Shown here: one piece after another, positions 1 to 7,988 of the stretch
Layout of the letters: every line of letters begins with the position of its first letter
Numbering within the stretch: position 1 is the stretch's first letter
Assembly: GCA_964357255.1 (NCBI GenBank)
Contig: CAYHKQ010000039.1
Span: 1 to 22,933, forward strand
Length of the DNA stretch: 22,933 nucleotides
Origin: JBBTIS01 sp038059855
GTDB taxonomy: Bacteria > Elusimicrobiota > Elusimicrobia > JACQPE01
Direction: 5' to 3'
The notes under the pieces: generated by a model
Seen by the model: the letters and a program-made list of their open reading frames with translations, nothing else
Told to the model about the DNA's origin: nothing
Database searches by the model: none
Translations under genes and position numbers: made by a program

Positions 1-1039
1 CTTCTTCCAGCCGCACGGCCAAGCCAAGAAGCTTGTCGTCAATATTGAGTTTATCGAGGAGCTTATGGCAGGCCGCTTTGATGATGCTGGCCCGAGGATC
101 ATAATTTTTATACACACGGTGCCCGAATCCCATCAGGCGCGCTCCGGTTTTTTTGTCCTTGACCTGGGCGATAAATTTTTTGACGTCGCCGCCTTGGACG
201 CGGATGATCTCGAGCATTTCCATTACCTCGGCGTTGGCGCCGCCGTGCAGGCGTCCCCAGAGGGCGCAGATGCCGGCCGCTATCGAGGCGAAGAGATTGG
301 CTTGAGACGAGCCCGCCATCCGAACCGTGGAGGTGCTGCAATTCTGCTCATGGTCCGCGTGGAGGATCAACAGCAAATTCAGGGCTTGCTCAACGTCTTT
401 GTCCACGGCGTATTCTTCAGCCGGGACCGAAAACATCATGCGCAGAAAATTGGCCGAGTAGCTCAAGCTGTTCATCGGGTAGACGAACGCCTGGCCGACT
501 GTTTTTTTATAAGAGAAAGCGGCGATGGTCGGCACCTTGGCAACGAGCCGGGCAATCATCAGATCGAGCGCTTCTTGAGTTTGGGGCACGACCAGCGCGT
601 CGGGGTAATAGCTCGACAGGGAGCAGACCATGGCCGAGAGAATGGCCATGGGGTGCGCCGTGGGCGGGTAGTTTAAAAAGAAATTTTTCATGTCTTCGTG
701 AAGCAGGGTGTGCCGGGTGATCAGCGTGGAGAAGGCGCTTAATTCGTCGGCGCTTGGCAACCGGCCGTAGATCAGAAGGTAAGAAGTTTCCAGAAATGTT
801 GATTTGACGGCCAATTCCTCGATGGGAATGCCGCGATAGCGTAAGATCCCATTTTCGCCGTCAATGTAGGTGATGGCGCTGGTGCACGAGGCGGTATTGG
901 CAAAGGAAGGATCAAGGGTTACAAAGCCGGTAGTCTCGCGCAGGGCGCGAATATCAAGCCCCTTTTCTCCTTCGCTACCCATGCTGACCGGCAACTTATA
1001 GGATTGCCCGTTAAATTTTATTTCCGCAGTTTCTGACAT
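1..1039 (-). CDS. gltA: citrate synthase, C-terminal end cut by window edge
   Basis: Condenses oxaloacetate with acetyl-CoA to citrate, the entry step of the TCA cycle, in the cytoplasm. Reading leftward from ATG at 1039, 346 codons are open to the edge. Seen: the early segment TYIDGENGILRYRGIPIEEL, then LWGRLHGGANAEV (the HGGAN active-site histidine) and MGFGHRVYKNYDPRA (the second active-site histidine). The third catalytic residue, an Asp further on, lies beyond the edge. E. coli GltA has 427 residues, so about 80 are missing. The start overlaps the end of the doxX-like gene by 29 bp. There is no Shine-Dalgarno; a TACAAT hexamer lies 6 nt before the ATG. Family assignment is very secure. 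Confidence 0.96.
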   Translation of the reverse strand, partial: MSETAEIKFNGQSYKLPVSMGSEGEKGLDIRALRETTGFVTLDPSFANTASCTSAITYIDGENGILRYRGIPIEELAVKSTFLETSYLLIYGRLPSADELSAFSTLITRHTLLHEDMKNFFLNYPPTAHPMAILSAMVCSLSSYYPDALVVPQTQEALDLMIARLVAKVPTIAAFSYKKTVGQAFVYPMNSLSYSANFLRMMFSVPAEEYAVDKDVEQALNLLLILHADHEQNCSTSTVRMAGSSQANLFASIAAGICALWGRLHGGANAEVMEMLEIIRVQGGDVKKFIAQVKDKKTGARLMGFGHRVYKNYDPRASIIKAACHKLLDKLNIDDKLLGLAVRLEE

Positions 1040-1544
1040 TGATAAATTGTATCACTTTTCTGAATTTCAACCAGCTTTTACGGCATTCTTCCTTTTTATC
1101 GTCAGCCGGACTGATTTTTTTTGCGGGGGCGTTATTTTTGCGCCTGTAGAGCCAATGGTCGAGGGAGGGGCGCTTGGGGCCGGCGGCGGCGAGGGTCAGG
1201 CAGGCGCCGAGGAGGGAGAGGCTGTATTCGACGCCGTGTCCTTTCAGGGGCATGGAAAACCAGTTGAGAAAAAAACCGTGAACCCAATGGATTTTGAAAA
1301 TCGCCACAAGCATTACCGCGCTCAACAGAAGCGCCGAGATACGCGTTAGAAATCCCAGCGTTATAAAAATTCCGCCGAAAAATTCCGCGAAGGTTGCGAT
1401 TAAAGTAAAAAAAGCCGGGATTTCCAGACCATCGCGATAAGTGCGAATGGTCCCGGTCAAGCCCAGTCCACCGAACCAGCCAAGCAGTTTTTGACTTCCA
1501 TGAGCAAAAAAGATGGCGCCCACAGCTAAGCGCAACGGCAACAT
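1011..1544 (-). CDS. DoxX-family integral membrane protein
   Basis: A DoxX-type four-helix membrane protein. The family includes the thiosulfate:quinone oxidoreductase subunit DoxD/DoxX and many proteins of unknown function. Seen: LPLRLAVGAIFFAHGSQKLL at the N-terminus (the family's conserved first helix), then hydrophobic helices around FFTLIATFAEFFGGIFITLG, ALLLSAVMLVAIF and YSLSLLGACLTLAAA, then a long charged tail. I chose ATG 1544 (177 aa) because AGGAG sits 6 nt before it and the protein then begins at the first helix. The frame stays open to an ATG at 1631 (206 aa), which has a weaker AAAGG. The C-terminal tail overlaps the gltA start. Substrate unknown. Confidence 0.8.
   Translation of the reverse strand: MLPLRLAVGAIFFAHGSQKLLGWFGGLGLTGTIRTYRDGLEIPAFFTLIATFAEFFGGIFITLGFLTRISALLLSAVMLVAIFKIHWVHGFFLNWFSMPLKGHGVEYSLSLLGACLTLAAAGPKRPSLDHWLYRRKNNAPAKKISPADDKKEECRKSWLKFRKVIQFINVRNCGNKI
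1046..1051 (-). promoter_or_regulatory. -10-like TACAAT just upstream of gltA
   Basis: On the minus strand TACAAT is followed by six bases and then the gltA ATG, with no ribosome-binding sequence. A TTGAAA lies 13 bp upstream, which is too close for a standard -35. If used, transcription would begin at or next to the start codon. Inference only. Confidence 0.35.
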
Positions 1545-1550
1545 GCCGCA

Positions 1551-1555
1551 CTCCT
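1551..1555 (-). promoter_or_regulatory. Shine-Dalgarno AGGAG deciding the doxX-like start
   Basis: AGGAG on the minus strand, six bases before the ATG at 1544. It supports the shorter N-terminus. The space between 1544 and the divergent LysM gene at 1646 could then hold both promoters. Confidence 0.5.
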
Positions 1556-1645
1556 GCAATCTGCTCAGTTGTTTTTCGGCTAGCGGACATTTATCGAACA
1601 TTTGATTCCATATTTCACCATATTTTGCCATACTAAACCTTTGGC

Positions 1646-2296
1646 ATGAACCGTTTGAGCGTTCTTATTTTTGTTTTGCTTTTTATTGCGGTCGGCTATA
1701 TTGCCTACCTTTCGCAATTGGCTTTAGAGGAGAACCGCGCGAGCCGCGTCCAGTTTCAGACCCTGGCCGTTGAGTTGGCCCAGAATTCTTCGGATAAGAA
1801 CGGCGCTCCGGCGAGCGATCCCTTGGTGGTTGGGGTTGCGTTCGAGAAAATGGGCGCCGTGGATAAAATGTTAATGACGAGCCAAATTTCCAATCCTTCA
1901 AATTATCGTGTGGCCCTGGCCTTGGCCAACCGCGCGCGCATGGCTTTAGGGCCGCGGGCCAATGCCGCAGACGGCAAGATTTTCGAAGCCTTAATTTATT
2001 TATTGGAAGCGGAGCGGCTGTTGGGGGGGGATCGCGTTCCGGTTCAAACGTCGGTTGCCAAGGTTGCTCCTCCGGTTCAAAAGGCCTCAGTCCGCTCTGC
2101 CGGGCGCTATCGCGTGAGCGCAGGGGAAACCTTGTGGGTGATTTCAAAAAAGCTCTATAAAACTCCTTGGCACTGGAACGATATTTTACAAGCCAATGCT
2201 AAGCGTATCGGCAATTACAAAAAAATTCCAGCGGGATTTATCTTAAATTTACCTTCGCCCCGGAGCGACTGGGGCGCCTGTGCGAAAAAAATTTGA
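1646..2296 (+). CDS. membrane-anchored LysM-domain protein
   Basis: 216 aa. One N-terminal hydrophobic helix (about residues 4-22, SVLIFVLLFIAVGYIAYLSQ) makes it an inner-membrane-anchored or secreted protein. The middle is Ala-rich and probably helical (NRARMALG, FEALIYLLEAERLL). A LysM domain occupies about residues 154-203, beginning RYRVSAGETLWVISKKLY and ending KKIPAGFILNLP. LysM binds the N-acetylglucosamine of peptidoglycan, so a cell-wall role is likely. No catalytic domain is seen. Its TGA stop overlaps the TTG start of ispE, so the two are translationally coupled. The start has no clear ribosome-binding site. Confidence 0.8.
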   Translation: MNRLSVLIFVLLFIAVGYIAYLSQLALEENRASRVQFQTLAVELAQNSSDKNGAPASDPLVVGVAFEKMGAVDKMLMTSQISNPSNYRVALALANRARMALGPRANAADGKIFEALIYLLEAERLLGGDRVPVQTSVAKVAPPVQKASVRSAGRYRVSAGETLWVISKKLYKTPWHWNDILQANAKRIGNYKKIPAGFILNLPSPRSDWGACAKKI

Positions 2297-3213
2297 AGCC
2301 ATTGCTTTTGTCCTCGCCGGCTAAGATCAACCTTTTCCTTGAGGTCGGTCCCAAGAGGGCGGACGGCTATCATGAGTTGAGGACCTTGATGGCGCGATTG
2401 GCGCTGGCGGATACGTTGCGGATTCGACCTCTTATTTCTTGGCCGAAGGCAACCTTGGCCCCGCGGCTCAAATTGCGCTTTGCTCAGGGTTATCCTATTG
2501 AAAGCCGCCGGCTTTTGCAGGCGGCTCCTTATGACAATCTCATCCTTCGCGCCTGGCGGCTTTTAGCCGGGGAGCATGGGAGGGTGGCCCGCCGGCCCAT
2601 TGAAATCGCTTTGCTTAAAAAAATTCCCTGCGGCGCCGGCTTGGGGGGCGGCTCCTCCAACGCGGCCATCGCGCTTGTGGGCCTGGACAAATTTTTTCAT
2701 CTGCGGCTTTCCCGGCGGCGCTTGCTGGAATTGGGCGCGCGTTTGGGTAGCGACGTTCCTTTTTTCTTGCGGGCCGCATGGAATTCCAAAACGTCCCTGT
2801 GGTGGGCTCGCGGGCGGGGGGAGAAATTAAGGCCCGTCAATCTGGCCTGGCGTTCCTCGGTCCTTTTGATTTATCCCGGTTTCGGCATGAGCACGAAAAA
2901 GGCTTACGAAGTTTTGGACTCCCGCCGGCCGGCTTGGTTGACAAAAATTAGTATTCTTCCTACACTCTTAACACATTTGAAAACGGGTCAGCGCGGCTAT
3001 CGCAGCGTTGGATTTAACAGTTTTCAGGACGCGCTCTTTGAAAGACTCGCGGCGCTAAGGCGGCTCAAGCGCAAGCTCGATCTCATGGGCGCGCGTCCCG
3101 CGTTGACGGGTAGCGGCTCATGCCTTTATGCTTTGGGTTCACAGCGCCAGGTTCGGCAATGGTCGCGGGCGCTTAACGCGCGCGTAACGCGCTATATTAC
3201 GGCCGTCGAATAG
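2293..3213 (+). CDS. ispE: 4-diphosphocytidyl-2-C-methyl-D-erythritol kinase
   Basis: Phosphorylates CDP-methylerythritol with ATP in the non-mevalonate (MEP) isoprenoid pathway; GHMP kinase superfamily. Seen: N-terminal SPAKINLFLEVGPKRADGYHE (substrate side), the ATP loop PCGAGLGGGSSNAAIAL near residue 115, LGSDVPFF with the conserved Asp, and the C-terminal glycine motif LTGSGSCLYALG. At 306 aa it is slightly longer than the E. coli enzyme (283 aa), with extra residues around 50-75. The start is TTG at 2293 inside the stop of the LysM gene (TTGA overlap). Its position before spoVG matches Bacillus gene order. Confidence 0.93.
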   Translation: MKPLLLSSPAKINLFLEVGPKRADGYHELRTLMARLALADTLRIRPLISWPKATLAPRLKLRFAQGYPIESRRLLQAAPYDNLILRAWRLLAGEHGRVARRPIEIALLKKIPCGAGLGGGSSNAAIALVGLDKFFHLRLSRRRLLELGARLGSDVPFFLRAAWNSKTSLWWARGRGEKLRPVNLAWRSSVLLIYPGFGMSTKKAYEVLDSRRPAWLTKISILPTLLTHLKTGQRGYRSVGFNSFQDALFERLAALRRLKRKLDLMGARPALTGSGSCLYALGSQRQVRQWSRALNARVTRYITAVE

Positions 3214-3279
3214 GATTAATGATCGAGGGCGCGCTCACGCGATAGCGCGAGAGTTCCAAGAAAATAGGGGGAGAGGGAA

Positions 3280-3612
3280 ATGATGGAGATTGACGATATT
3301 CGGGTCTATGTTAGAAACGAGAATAAACTTAAGGCGTTCGTCACGGTGACGATGGACAAGGTTTTAGTCGTGCACAACATGAAAATTGTTCAGGGCCAAC
3401 GGGGCCTGATTTTGTGCATGCCCAGCCGCAAGGGGCCGGACGGAAAATTTCGCGACATCGTGCATCCCATCACCAATGATTTTCGCGCCGAGCTTGAAAA
3501 GAGAATTTTCACGGTTTATGAAGAGGAAATTAAAAAACTTTCCGCCACCGTGGCGCAGGCTCCCGAGCCGGCCCTATCGCCGGAGTTGGAGCCGCAGGAA
3601 ATTAAGGTTTAA
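3280..3612 (+). CDS. spoVG: SpoVG family regulator
   Basis: 110 aa. SpoVG is a small nucleic-acid-binding protein that affects septation in sporulating Bacillus and acts as a regulator in Staphylococcus, Listeria and Borrelia; it is widespread in non-sporulating bacteria. Seen: MEIDDIRVYVRNENKLKAF, VVHNMKIVQGQRGLILCMPS, then RKGPDGKFRDIVHPIT and a helix, the whole family pattern. About 20 residues of acidic, Pro-rich tail are extra. A GAGAGGG tract precedes two adjacent ATGs (3280, 3283); the second gives the family's usual MEI start. glmU follows after 3 bp. Confidence 0.93.
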   Translation: MMEIDDIRVYVRNENKLKAFVTVTMDKVLVVHNMKIVQGQRGLILCMPSRKGPDGKFRDIVHPITNDFRAELEKRIFTVYEEEIKKLSATVAQAPEPALSPELEPQEIKV

Positions 3613-3615
3613 CGC

Positions 3616-4998
3616 GTGGCTTCGATAAAAAATTTGCACGTCGTCATTCTCGCCGCCGGCGAAGGAATGCGCATGGTGTCGAAAGTTCCCAAGGTTCTTC
3701 ATGCCTTGGCCGGCCGGCCCATTCTTTCTTATGTGCTCGCGAGCGCTTTTGGAATCAAACCGAAAAAGGTCATTGTGATCACCGGCCAGGATCCCCGGGT
3801 CAAAGGCGCCGTGCTGGAAGAGTATGCCCATGCCAAGAATCTCGCGATTGTGCGTCAGGACAAACCCTTGGGCACGGGCCACGCCGTGGCATCGGCCCGT
3901 AAAGAACTCGCCAACGCGGATGATGTTTTGGTGATGTCCGGCGATGTGCCGTTGATTTCAAAAGACGCGCTTGAGGAATTGATTTCTTTTCATTTACGCG
4001 AGCACAGTCACGCCACTTGCCTGACGGCCCGCCTGGCCAATCCCGCCGGCTATGGCCGCATCGTGCGGGGCCCCACCAACGCGTTTTTAAAAATCGTCGA
4101 GGAGAAGGACGCGAGCTTGCGCGATCTGCAAATTCGTGAAATTAATTCCGGCATTTACTTGTTTAATCGTGAGGCATTGCTGAGCGCTTTGGCGCAAATT
4201 CAGCCGCTTAATCTCAAGAAGGAATACTATCTCACCGACGCGCTGGAAATTTTGAGAAGTCAGAATCACCATACCGTGGCGTGGCTGTCCCCTTCCGGCG
4301 ATGAGATTTTGGGGATTAACAGCCGGGTGGATCTGGCCCGCGCCGAGAGCGTGCTTCAACGCTGGCGCCTGGAGCAGTTGATGAGCGAAGGAGTCACGAT
4401 TCCGGTGCCGCAAAGCGTTTATGTCGAGCCTGGTGTGCGCGTGGGCGAAGACACGGTGATTTATCCCGGCACGATTTTAAAGGGCAAGACCGTGATTGGA
4501 AAAAATTGCACCCTGGGCCCGCAGATGTACATCGAGGATTGCACCCTGGGCAACGGGGTTAAAGCTGTTTACTCATTCGCCCGCGAAGTGACGATGGCGG
4601 ACTTCGTATCCGTCGGTCCTTACGCGCATTTGCGGCCGGGCACGCACCTGGCGAGCCGGGCCAAGGTCGGTAATTTTACGGAGATTAAGGCCTCAACCAT
4701 TGGGGAGGATTCCAAGGTTCCCCATTTGGCTTATTTGGGCGACACGGAGGTGGGGCCTCGTTGCAACATCGGCGCCGGGACCATCACCTGCAATTATGAC
4801 GGAGTGAGAAAAAATAGAACCGTCATCGAAAGCGACGCCTTGGTAGGCTCCAATGTCAATCTGATCGCGCCCCTTCGCGTCGGCAAGAACGCTTTGATCG
4901 CGGCGGGATCTACGATCACGCGCGACGTGCCGGCGAATACCCTGGCCGTGGCCCGGAGCTATCAGATTCACAAACGCCGCAACTCGAATAATAATTAG
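3616..4998 (+). CDS. glmU: bifunctional GlmU: N-acetylglucosamine-1-phosphate uridyltransferase / glucosamine-1-phosphate acetyltransferase
   Basis: Makes UDP-GlcNAc for peptidoglycan and lipopolysaccharide. 460 aa, the usual length. The N-terminal nucleotidyltransferase domain has ILAAGEGMRMVSKVPKVLHA; the usual GTRM is GMRM here, with the catalytic Arg kept. It also has GTGHAV, VLVMSGDVPL and REINSGIYLF. The C-terminal left-handed beta-helix acetyltransferase domain has repeated hexapeptides, KVPHLAYLGD (catalytic His), NIGAGTITCNYDG and ALIAAGSTIT. The start is GTG at 3616, with AGG upstream. It lies in the spoVG-glmU-prs order conserved with Bacillus. Confidence 0.96.
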   Translation: MASIKNLHVVILAAGEGMRMVSKVPKVLHALAGRPILSYVLASAFGIKPKKVIVITGQDPRVKGAVLEEYAHAKNLAIVRQDKPLGTGHAVASARKELANADDVLVMSGDVPLISKDALEELISFHLREHSHATCLTARLANPAGYGRIVRGPTNAFLKIVEEKDASLRDLQIREINSGIYLFNREALLSALAQIQPLNLKKEYYLTDALEILRSQNHHTVAWLSPSGDEILGINSRVDLARAESVLQRWRLEQLMSEGVTIPVPQSVYVEPGVRVGEDTVIYPGTILKGKTVIGKNCTLGPQMYIEDCTLGNGVKAVYSFAREVTMADFVSVGPYAHLRPGTHLASRAKVGNFTEIKASTIGEDSKVPHLAYLGDTEVGPRCNIGAGTITCNYDGVRKNRTVIESDALVGSNVNLIAPLRVGKNALIAAGSTITRDVPANTLAVARSYQIHKRRNSNNN

Positions 4999-5003
4999 GT
5001 GAT

Positions 5004-5009
5004 TATAAC
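5004..5009 (+). promoter_or_regulatory. -10-like TATAAC just upstream of prs
   Basis: TATAAC is followed by 8 bases and the ATG at 5018, with no Shine-Dalgarno between. I see no good -35. Possible internal promoter giving a near-leaderless prs transcript; weak on its own. Confidence 0.25.
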
Positions 5010-5017
5010 CCAACTTT

Positions 5018-6016
5018 ATGCCCGTGGCCTTTAAAGAAATTAAGAAAAGCCCGAAGATGATCCATCGAGCCAAGGCCCCTAACGACTTACTGTTGTTTTC
5101 CGGTAATTCCAATCCGGCTCTGGCTAAGGAAATCGCCCGTTATATCGGCAAGGATTTGGGGCGGTGCACCGTCAACCGTTTTGCCGACGGCGAGGTTAAC
5201 GTCCATATTGACGAGAATGTGCGCGGCAAGGATTGCTTCGTCGTTCAGCCCACCTGCCGTCCGGTCAATGAAAGCGTCATGGAATTGTTGCTACTGTTCG
5301 ACGCCCTGCGCCGGGCCTCGGCCGGCAGGATTACCGGAGTCGTGCCCTATTTTGGCTATGCCCGCGGCGACCGAAAGACCGCGCCTCGCGTTCCGATTTC
5401 AGCCAAATTACTGGCGAATCTCATCACGGTGGCCGGCGCTTCGCGTTTAATCACCGTGGACCTTCACGCCGGGCAGATTCAGGGCTTCTTCGATATTCCC
5501 GTGGATCATCTTTACGCCACCAAGATTTTTCTCGATTACGCGATCAGCAAGAAGCTTGACAACATTGTGGTTGTGAGTCCGGATGTGGGGGGAGTTGAGC
5601 GGGCCCGGGCGTTCGCCAAACGAGTTGAGGGAAGTTTGGCTATTATTGACAAACGCCGCCCCCGCCCCAACGAAGCCCATGTCTATAATATTGTGGGCGA
5701 TGTTGACGGCAAGACGGCCGTGATTATTGACGACATCGTGGACACGGCCGGAACATTGACCGAGGTGGCCGGCGTATTGAAAGCCCGTGGCGCCCATAGA
5801 ATTTTTGCCTTGGTGACTCACGGGGTTCTTTCGGGACCCGCGATCAGCCGCCTTGAACACTCCTCAATCGAGGAATTAGCAATCACTAATTCGATCCCGC
5901 TGGTTCCCGAGGCCAGGGGTTGCCGCAAGGTCCGCGCGCTTTCCGTGGCTGGCCTTTTGGGAGAGGCCATTTTGCGAAATCACGGCGGCGAGTCCATAAG
6001 CGCGTTGTTTATTTAG
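5018..6016 (+). CDS. prs: ribose-phosphate pyrophosphokinase (PRPP synthetase)
   Basis: Transfers pyrophosphate from ATP to ribose 5-phosphate to give PRPP for purine, pyrimidine, NAD, His and Trp synthesis and for base salvage. Seen: LLLFSGNSNPALAKEIARYI, RFADGEVNVHIDENVRG, the flexible loop YARGDRKTAPRVPISAKL, VDLHAGQIQGFF with the metal-binding His, VVSPDVGGVERARAFAKR, and the PRPP-binding loop DDIVDTAGTL. The C-terminus ESISALF is typical. It is 332 aa from ATG 5018; an in-frame ATG at 5057 would give 319 aa, nearer the usual 315, so the start is uncertain. The nucleoside phosphorylases downstream supply pentose phosphates and bases that its product recycles. Confidence 0.95.
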   Translation: MPVAFKEIKKSPKMIHRAKAPNDLLLFSGNSNPALAKEIARYIGKDLGRCTVNRFADGEVNVHIDENVRGKDCFVVQPTCRPVNESVMELLLLFDALRRASAGRITGVVPYFGYARGDRKTAPRVPISAKLLANLITVAGASRLITVDLHAGQIQGFFDIPVDHLYATKIFLDYAISKKLDNIVVVSPDVGGVERARAFAKRVEGSLAIIDKRRPRPNEAHVYNIVGDVDGKTAVIIDDIVDTAGTLTEVAGVLKARGAHRIFALVTHGVLSGPAISRLEHSSIEELAITNSIPLVPEARGCRKVRALSVAGLLGEAILRNHGGESISALFI

Positions 6017-6086
6017 TATACTTAGTAGAAAGAATCCAAAGCCAAAGCTCGGTAGCTGTCCTTGTCAAATATCAGGAGGAATCATT

Positions 6087-6590
6087 ATGAGTAATTCAAA
6101 AATTGTTCGAGGCGTTGTGTTGGCCGGTTGCACGGTATTGATGTGTCAGGCCGATTCCCGTAGCCAAGATATGACGTCCGCGTTGTCCGATCGCGAGTAT
6201 ATTTCCAGATCTTTTGAGAACGCGCAAGGCCGGGTTCAAAACTTGCAGTCAGCCCAAAATATGCCGGTTCAACACCAGCCCGGCTATTCCCAGGCCCCTG
6301 TATACAACATTTATGGTCCACCGACGGTCGCTTATCCTCAGGCTGTGCCGGCCGCAGTTTCTCAGGAGGACGGGGACTTCGTTACGAAGGGGGCCTCCAT
6401 CGGCGCCGGCGCCGGCGTGATTCTGGGAGCCTTGGGCGGAGTTCTGTTGCCTTTGGCGGTGTATGGCGCAACCATGAAGGGCGCCTTGTTGGCCGTTGCC
6501 GGATTTTTTGGAGCCGGTATTTTGGCCGGCTTGGCCGGGGCCTTATTAGGCGCAGGCATCGGTTTATTGATCAAAGGGTTTCGTTCGTAA
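6087..6590 (+). CDS. small putative lipoprotein with glycine-zipper C-terminus
   Basis: 167 aa, no family recognised by eye. A perfect Shine-Dalgarno AGGAGG (6073-6078) precedes the ATG. The N-terminus contains VVLAGC, a good lipobox with Cys15, though the preceding hydrophobic stretch is short. Residues 25-95 are hydrophilic, rich in Gln, Pro and Tyr. From about residue 100 to the end are two long Gly/Ala-rich hydrophobic stretches (GASIGAGAGVILGALGGVLL and GILAGLAGALLGAGIGLLI), a glycine-zipper pattern seen in small membrane-active envelope proteins. It sits alone between prs and rplY, where Bacillus has nothing. Envelope location is inferred; function unknown. Confidence 0.7.
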   Translation: MSNSKIVRGVVLAGCTVLMCQADSRSQDMTSALSDREYISRSFENAQGRVQNLQSAQNMPVQHQPGYSQAPVYNIYGPPTVAYPQAVPAAVSQEDGDFVTKGASIGAGAGVILGALGGVLLPLAVYGATMKGALLAVAGFFGAGILAGLAGALLGAGIGLLIKGFRS

Positions 6591-6637
6591 GCAAAAACCG
6601 CGGGTGGGCGGATAAACAGTCAAGACTGCTTAACTGC

Positions 6638-6643
6638 TACAAT
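6638..6643 (+). promoter_or_regulatory. -10-like TACAAT just upstream of rplY
   Basis: TACAAT is followed by 8 bases and then the ATG at 6652. No Shine-Dalgarno and no clear -35. A second candidate for a leaderless start in this operon. Confidence 0.3.
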
Positions 6644-6651
6644 AATTGTCT

Positions 6652-7392
6652 ATGGCTAATAATACTGTTTTAGCGGTCAAAACCCGCGAAGCCAAGGCTC
6701 CCAAGGGGGAGCTTAGATCCCGTCGAGCCGAAGGGATTATCCCGGCCGTTGTTTATGGCGGCAAGGGTAAGCCTGAAAACCTTTGGGTTTCCCGCAAAGA
6801 CCTTGAAAAGGCTATTCATAAAGCGCACAGCTCCAACGTGCTTTTTGATCTTCAGTTTGACGAAAAATCAGCCCATGAGACGGCGTTGCTCAAAAGCATC
6901 CAAAAACACCTTTTGTACAGCCATCCTATCCATGTTGATTTTTACAGGGTTGACATTACCCATAAAGTTGACGTCGAGGTCGCGGTGCGTTTGACCGGCG
7001 AGGCTAAAGGCGTAAAGAATCAGGGCGGTATTTTAGAGCACCTTTTGCGCGAAGTCAGGGTTCGCTGTCTGCCCACCGCGATTCCGGAATCCATTATGGT
7101 GAATGTGACGGAGCTGGAAATCGGACACGGTGTTTTGGTGTCGGATTTGAAGATTCCCGAAGGCGTGGAAGTTGTTACCGATAAAAATCACGTTGTCATT
7201 AACATTGTGGCGCCTGCCCGCGAGGAAGAAGTCGCGGCGCCGGTTGCCGAGGCCGCGGCCGCGGCGCCGGAAGTGATCACCAGGGGCAAGAAAGAAACGG
7301 CAGATCAGTTGGCCGGCGCCGCAACTGGGACCGCGAGCGCCAAGGGCGCGTCGGCCAAGCCGGTTGCTCCCGCGTCCGGCGCTAAGGCCTGA
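6652..7392 (+). CDS. rplY: 50S ribosomal protein L25/TL5/Ctc family
   Basis: Binds 5S rRNA in the large ribosomal subunit; long forms are called TL5 or CTC (general stress protein Ctc in Bacillus). The N-terminal L25 domain has TREAKAPKGELRSRRAEGII and PAVVYGGKGKP, then LLKSIQKHLLYSHPIHVDFY. The C-terminal beta domain includes GVKNQGGILEHLLREVRVRC and ELEIGHGVLVSDLKIPEGV. A low-complexity Ala/Lys tail of about 45 residues follows. 246 aa. ATG 6652 is preferred over the TTG two codons upstream. It lies between prs and pth as in Bacillus (ctc). Confidence 0.93.
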   Translation: MANNTVLAVKTREAKAPKGELRSRRAEGIIPAVVYGGKGKPENLWVSRKDLEKAIHKAHSSNVLFDLQFDEKSAHETALLKSIQKHLLYSHPIHVDFYRVDITHKVDVEVAVRLTGEAKGVKNQGGILEHLLREVRVRCLPTAIPESIMVNVTELEIGHGVLVSDLKIPEGVEVVTDKNHVVINIVAPAREEEVAAPVAEAAAAAPEVITRGKKETADQLAGAATGTASAKGASAKPVAPASGAKA

Positions 7393-7397
7393 GCCAT

Positions 7398-7988
7398 TTG
7401 CCTGATCGTTACGATTACTGTCTTATTGGCCTAGGCAATCCCGGTTCCCAGTACGCGCGCACCCGGCACAATGCCGGATTTCAGTTGATTGATCATGTGG
7501 GCCTGAACAATCCCTGTCGTAAACCATCCTTGAGCGAGCGTTTACGCCGCTTGGCCGAATGTTGGCAGTTTGACATTCAAGACAAAAGCGTGTTACTGGC
7601 TAAACCTTTAACCTTTATGAACAATTCGGGCGCGGCTGTCGCAGGCCTCGCGTCTGAGCTTGAAGTTAATGAGGGGCAACGGCTGTTTGTGGCGTATGAT
7701 GATCTTGACATTCCCCTCGGCACGGTTCGTTTAAGACCCAATGGTTCAGCCGGGACCCATCGAGGCATGGCCTCGATTATTCAGGCTTTGGGTCACGGAA
7801 ATTTCCCCAGGATTCGTTTAGGGATTGGCCCTAAGCCGCCGTTGATGAAATCCGAGGATTTTGTTTTAGCCCAATTCACGGCAACTGAACGGCCAACGGT
7901 CGAAGACATGATAAAAAAAGCGGATACTCTTTGGCAGGCCGTTGTCGAGCACGGATTGGCTTTGGCCATTTCCAAATATCATGGATAA
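7398..7988 (+). CDS. pth: peptidyl-tRNA hydrolase
   Basis: Hydrolyses peptidyl-tRNA released from stalled ribosomes. 196 aa, normal length. Seen: LIGLGNPGSQYARTRHNAGF with the catalytic His and Asn of the family, KPLTFMNNSGAAV with the substrate-binding Asn, and AYDDLDIPLGTVRLR with the conserved Asp. The loop usually reading GTHNGM is GTHRGM here, so the Asn corresponding to E. coli Asn114 is Arg. TTG start at 7398, 5 bp after the rplY stop. The last codons overlap the next gene by 8 bp. Confidence 0.92.
   Translation: MPDRYDYCLIGLGNPGSQYARTRHNAGFQLIDHVGLNNPCRKPSLSERLRRLAECWQFDIQDKSVLLAKPLTFMNNSGAAVAGLASELEVNEGQRLFVAYDDLDIPLGTVRLRPNGSAGTHRGMASIIQALGHGNFPRIRLGIGPKPPLMKSEDFVLAQFTATERPTVEDMIKKADTLWQAVVEHGLALAISKYHG

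Noticed and set aside
65..676. 203-codon plus-strand open frame at the left edge
   Set aside because: Antisense to citrate synthase, whose conserved active-site motifs are read clearly on the minus strand.
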